Source: Methylocapsa acidiphila B2
Lineage (GTDB): Bacteria; Pseudomonadota; Alphaproteobacteria; Rhizobiales; Beijerinckiaceae
Reading direction: 5' to 3'
DNA length: 64,000 nt
Assembly (NCBI RefSeq): GCF_000427445.1
Contig: NZ_KE386496.1
Coordinates: forward strand, 2,867,504-2,931,503
Shown: positions 60,988 through 64,000 of the stretch, one piece after another
Position numbering within the stretch: the stretch's first letter is position 1
Layout of the letters: the number at the start of each line of letters is the position of its first letter
Made by a program: the position numbers and the translations under genes
Notes under the pieces: model-generated
What the model was told of the DNA's origin: nothing
Database searches by the model: none
The model's input: only the letters and a program-made list of their open reading frames with translations

Positions 60988-63900
60988 TTTCGCCTCGCCG
61001 GGGCAGCGGAATTTTCGGAGCTGCGCCAAATCGAGCGGCTTCAGCCTGCCGCCGGGCGAGGCGGGGCGGGACTCGAAGCGATAGTCGAGATCTCGACCGC
61101 CGAGCGAAAATGTGACCGTTTCGCCGCCCGTGGCGCCGCCGGCGTCGATGAGGCGGAAAATCGCCCAGACTCCCGCCTTCTCGATCGTGGCTTCGGCTCT
61201 GCCCGGACGATGAAAACTGAGCGCCACTCCGCGATCCTCGGCGGGGCCAGGCCATTGGACGCCGGTCGCTGACGCGGCTTTGCGGGCTTTGGCCACGACC
61301 GCGATCGCGCCGATGTCCAGCCTCGCTCCGGGGAGCGGAGGCGGGGTCACGCTGAACGCGAAACCTGGAGCCGTCGTTTCGGGCGTAGCAAAAAACGCGT
61401 CGCGGATTTCGGCGGCGCGCTGGAAATCGGCGAGCGCATCCTTTCCGAGTCGGCGGGCGAGGGCGCTGTCCTCGCGCCATTTCCAATCTGGCCCGGAGGT
61501 CTCCGCGGCGGGCAGGACGTTCTCGCTCGCGAATTGGTCGATCAGGCCTTTCGGTCCGAGCACATGCGCAAGATCTTCGAGGGCGACTTCGCGCTTGCCG
61601 TCGCGGGCGAAAGGATAGCGGGCGGCGATCCGCTCCCGACATGCGGAGGCGATCGCGCCGCGCAGGGTCTCGACGATCCGTGCAGCGGTGATGTCGGCCG
61701 CCTCGGCGGTCGCGGCCGTCGCCGTCTCCGCCATCATGCGGCCGAAGGGGGGCGGCAGCGCCTCGGCCTGGAGGCCGGCGACGGACTCGGCGAGCGTGGC
61801 GGCTTCCTCCTCGGACGGCCCGCCGGCGGCGGCGATGCGGCCGAGATCGGCGCGGATATCGCGAAGCCGCGCGACGGCGCGGTCGATCGGCCGGGCGCCC
61901 GCCTCTCCTTCGACCAGCTGATGATAGGGCTGCAAAGCCGCGTCGATCTTGCGCGCCGGCGTCTCGCCCGACGTTCCAACGATCAGCGCGGCCTCCGGCG
62001 CTTCCGCCTCTTCCTTCGTCTCGGGCAGAAGGGTTTCCTCCCGGATCGAGGCGAGAATCCGCTCGATCGGCGAATTCGCCGCAGCGGCCGCGGCGAGCAA
62101 TGGATAGGCGGGACGGTCGGCGATCAAGCGGCGGAACTTCAATTTATCGATCGCGTCGCGCCATGAGTCCAGGAAGCCCTTGACGTAAAGATCGACGAGC
62201 TCCGGCCGCCACCGGTCGAATTGGGCCAAAACTGCCGGCTCTCGTCCCGCCGCTCCAAGGACGCGGCGAAGGCGCTCCATCTCTACGTCGAGCGCGGGAA
62301 GGCCGGCGAGGAAGGCGCGCTCGAACCCGCGCCTGGTATGGAAATAAGGGGCTCGGATCGTCTCGATGGATTTCTCGAAGACCTGGAGGGCCTCGGGCCC
62401 GGCGGATTTGCCGGCGAACCAGTCGTCGCCGAGGCTTTCTTTCGCCCGCGCCGCGAGCAGCCGATAGGCGCGCTCGGCGAAATTGACGCGTGCGAGAGCC
62501 GCCTGCGCCTTCTCGATGAGCCGCCCGTTCAGCGGGATCGCGCCGCCGTCTCCGGCTGCGAGATCGAGCATGGCCGCGACATGCAGTTCGAGCGCTTTGC
62601 GGCCCTCCGCGTTCTTGGTCCCCGGATAGAGATTTTTCGACCAATCGCGTTCGAGAAAGGCGAGCAGGGAGCGCCGATTAACCGGTTCGCGCCCGCCCAG
62701 CATCAGATAGGCCTCGAGCGTCTCGAACAGAGCGGTCGGATTTTCGGCGTCGGCGGCGAGCTGCTCCTCCAACCGCACGAGGAGCCTTGGCCGCAACAGC
62801 CGCTCGAGGCCGGCCCCATAAGCGGCCTCCGCCGCCGATTGCAGGCGCGCGGCTTGGTTCAGTCCGAACCCCGCCGGGACGGCGGCGGCATTGGTCGAAA
62901 ATCCATCGGGAAGAAAACGCAGCGCATGGAGCGCGGGAAGGATTTTGACCAGATCATGGTCCGAGACGCTTTCCGTTTCGCCAAGGCCCGCCGCGAGCGC
63001 GCGATATTTGGCGGCGGCCTCGGCGCTTCTTGCGATCCGCGCGTTGTTTTTAGCGTAATTCATCCACAAGGCGCCGAGGGCGAGGGACGCGACCGCCAGA
63101 AGGATCGCATAGCCCACGCGCGCGCCGATCCGGCCGCTGCGTGGGGCGGCCGCCACGCCGTCGCCGTCCATCGTCGCCGTCTGGAAGACGTCTTCCAGGA
63201 AAAAACCCTTGCCTGGGCCGGAATTGGCGGGTCTGGCAACAGGCTCGGCTCTAAAGGCGCGGGCCATCATGTCTTGCAAAAGGTCGATCGGCGCGTCTTG
63301 CTGGGTCGCGGAAGTGAAGAAAAATCCGCGCAAGGGCGCGCTGAATTTGCCTTGTCCGGGATCGAAGATCCTGTTTAGCGCGTCGATCGCGTGCCCGCGC
63401 AAGCTTTCCATTTGCGTCGGGAAACCGAAGAGGAGCGCGCGCCGCGCCGGATCTGGCTCTTCCGCCAATCGGCCCGCGACCCCCTTGTCGAGGCGGGCGA
63501 TAAGCGCGTCGAAGGCCGCGCCGGCCTGGGCGAGCGCCGATTTGGCCGGGTTCGTCGGCTCCAATAAGGCCCCCCAGGCCTGCGCCCGGCCGGCCTCGTC
63601 CAAATTCGCGAAAAACTCGCTGAAGCCCAGAACGACGTCGGCCTTGGTGAAAAGAACATAGACGGGGACGTCGACGCCGAGGCGCCGGCGCAGCGCAAGG
63701 AGGCTCGCCCGAATAGCATCCGCCTGCGCCGCCGTCTCGGCGGGCTTGCGCATGAGGAGATCCTCGACGCTGATCGCGACGAGAACGGCGTCGATCGGCG
63801 CGTTCGGCCGGCCGCGCTTGACGAGATCGAGCAAGCTCGACCAGCTTGTCGGATCGGGCCGATCCGTGGCCTCTAAACCGGCCGCGAGGCCGGAGGCGTC

Positions 63901-64000
63901 GATCACCACGGCGTCGCCGCTGAACCACCAGTCGCAGAAGCGCGCCGCGCCGACTCCGCCGATGGGGCCGGGAGCGCCGCCCGTCGCGAGCGGCGAGGCG
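60979..64000 (-). CDS. tssM: Type VI secretion protein TssM/IcmF (partial, runs off the right edge)
   Basis: About 1007 residues of the C-terminal part of the T6SS inner-membrane core protein TssM. At the right edge the frame reads RFCDWWFSGDAVVIDASG, the start of the conserved GTPase-like region after Walker A (which lies outside). AVLVAISVEDLLMR, VYVLFTKADVVLGFSEFF (NKxD-like TKAD) and GFPTQMESLR follow. A transmembrane helix (VGYAILLAVASLALGALWMN) precedes the large periplasmic domain, with the TssM C-terminal domain near the end (FRLIDAGG.TGGETVTFSLGGRDLDYRFE). It is the edge gene of a T6SS cluster extending to the right. Confidence 0.94.
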   Translation of the reverse strand, partial: ASPLATGGAPGPIGGVGAARFCDWWFSGDAVVIDASGLAAGLEATDRPDPTSWSSLLDLVKRGRPNAPIDAVLVAISVEDLLMRKPAETAAQADAIRASLLALRRRLGVDVPVYVLFTKADVVLGFSEFFANLDEAGRAQAWGALLEPTNPAKSALAQAGAAFDALIARLDKGVAGRLAEEPDPARRALLFGFPTQMESLRGHAIDALNRIFDPGQGKFSAPLRGFFFTSATQQDAPIDLLQDMMARAFRAEPVARPANSGPGKGFFLEDVFQTATMDGDGVAAAPRSGRIGARVGYAILLAVASLALGALWMNYAKNNARIARSAEAAAKYRALAAGLGETESVSDHDLVKILPALHALRFLPDGFSTNAAAVPAGFGLNQAARLQSAAEAAYGAGLERLLRPRLLVRLEEQLAADAENPTALFETLEAYLMLGGREPVNRRSLLAFLERDWSKNLYPGTKNAEGRKALELHVAAMLDLAAGDGGAIPLNGRLIEKAQAALARVNFAERAYRLLAARAKESLGDDWFAGKSAGPEALQVFEKSIETIRAPYFHTRRGFERAFLAGLPALDVEMERLRRVLGAAGREPAVLAQFDRWRPELVDLYVKGFLDSWRDAIDKLKFRRLIADRPAYPLLAAAAAANSPIERILASIREETLLPETKEEAEAPEAALIVGTSGETPARKIDAALQPYHQLVEGEAGARPIDRAVARLRDIRADLGRIAAAGGPSEEEAATLAESVAGLQAEALPPPFGRMMAETATAATAEAADITAARIVETLRGAIASACRERIAARYPFARDGKREVALEDLAHVLGPKGLIDQFASENVLPAAETSGPDWKWREDSALARRLGKDALADFQRAAEIRDAFFATPETTAPGFAFSVTPPPLPGARLDIGAIAVVAKARKAASATGVQWPGPAEDRGVALSFHRPGRAEATIEKAGVWAIFRLIDAGGATGGETVTFSLGGRDLDYRFESRPASPGGRLKPLDLAQLRKFRCPGEAKSR

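Overview
The window is about 64 kb of GC-rich (roughly 62-65%) bacterial chromosome. Protein flavour and gene order point to an alphaproteobacterium of the Hyphomicrobiales, possibly a Methylocystis/Methylosinus or Beijerinckiaceae relative. Supporting signs are recG divergent from sdhE-mfd, an ilvE / MarR / OmpR / EnvZ-like block, a glnK-amtB pair and an FTR1 cassette. The genus is inference: no marker such as pmo, mxa or rRNA lies inside. The window opens inside mfd (minus strand) and closes inside tssM (minus strand), so both are partial. I saw no rRNA, tRNA, CRISPR array or intact insertion sequence.

Layout. 1-4.4 kb: mfd, sdhE and divergent recG (DNA repair and SDH flavinylation). 4.6-9.8 kb: proline/ornithine catabolism (rocD-putA) with a divergent Lrp/AsnC regulator. 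10.0-13.2 kb: grxC, then a patchy segment with a VOC protein, a broken NTF2-like gene, a 3-methyladenine glycosylase and an ABM monooxygenase, separated by empty DNA that looks like accumulated foreign or decaying sequence. 13.3-19.5 kb: a J-domain protein, an AhpD-like protein and a TetR regulator facing a three-gene efflux operon (EmrA-like adaptor, EmrB-like MFS pump, NodT/OprM-type outer-membrane factor). 19.8-23.8 kb: a 2-oxoacid dehydrogenase operon (E1 alpha, E1 beta, E2; no E3 here) plus a HAD phosphatase. 23.8-28 kb: ilvE and the MarR / response-regulator / sensor-kinase operon. 28-31.1 kb: OsmC-like protein, glutamine amidotransferase, SDR, TerB-like protein and an exported hypothetical. 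31.5-33.8 kb: an envelope-spanning metal-uptake cassette (beta-barrel, cupredoxin, FTR1 permease).

33.9-48.2 kb is the most accessory-looking part: three GT4-type and one GT2-type glycosyltransferases, an exported 14-blade WD40 protein, a DevBCA-type ABC exporter, a small polytopic membrane protein, a short secreted protein, a cytochrome P450 and a SyrD/PvdE-type ABC transporter. I infer a surface glycolipid, glycan or small-molecule synthesis and export locus of unknown product. The P450 has a stretch that reads best in three successive frames.

48.3-53.2 kb carries housekeeping and hydrolytic genes (alpha/beta hydrolase, LON-domain protein, UPF0434 protein, choloylglycine-hydrolase-family enzyme, ICMT-like methyltransferase, TesB). 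53.8-55.7 kb is glnK-amtB behind a good sigma-54 promoter candidate. 56.3-59.1 kb holds pgi and bfr/bfd (iron storage). 59.5-61 kb is a malonyl-CoA synthetase, convergent with tssM, the edge of a type VI secretion cluster extending past the window. Strong hairpins sit after the UPF0434 gene, amtB and pgi.
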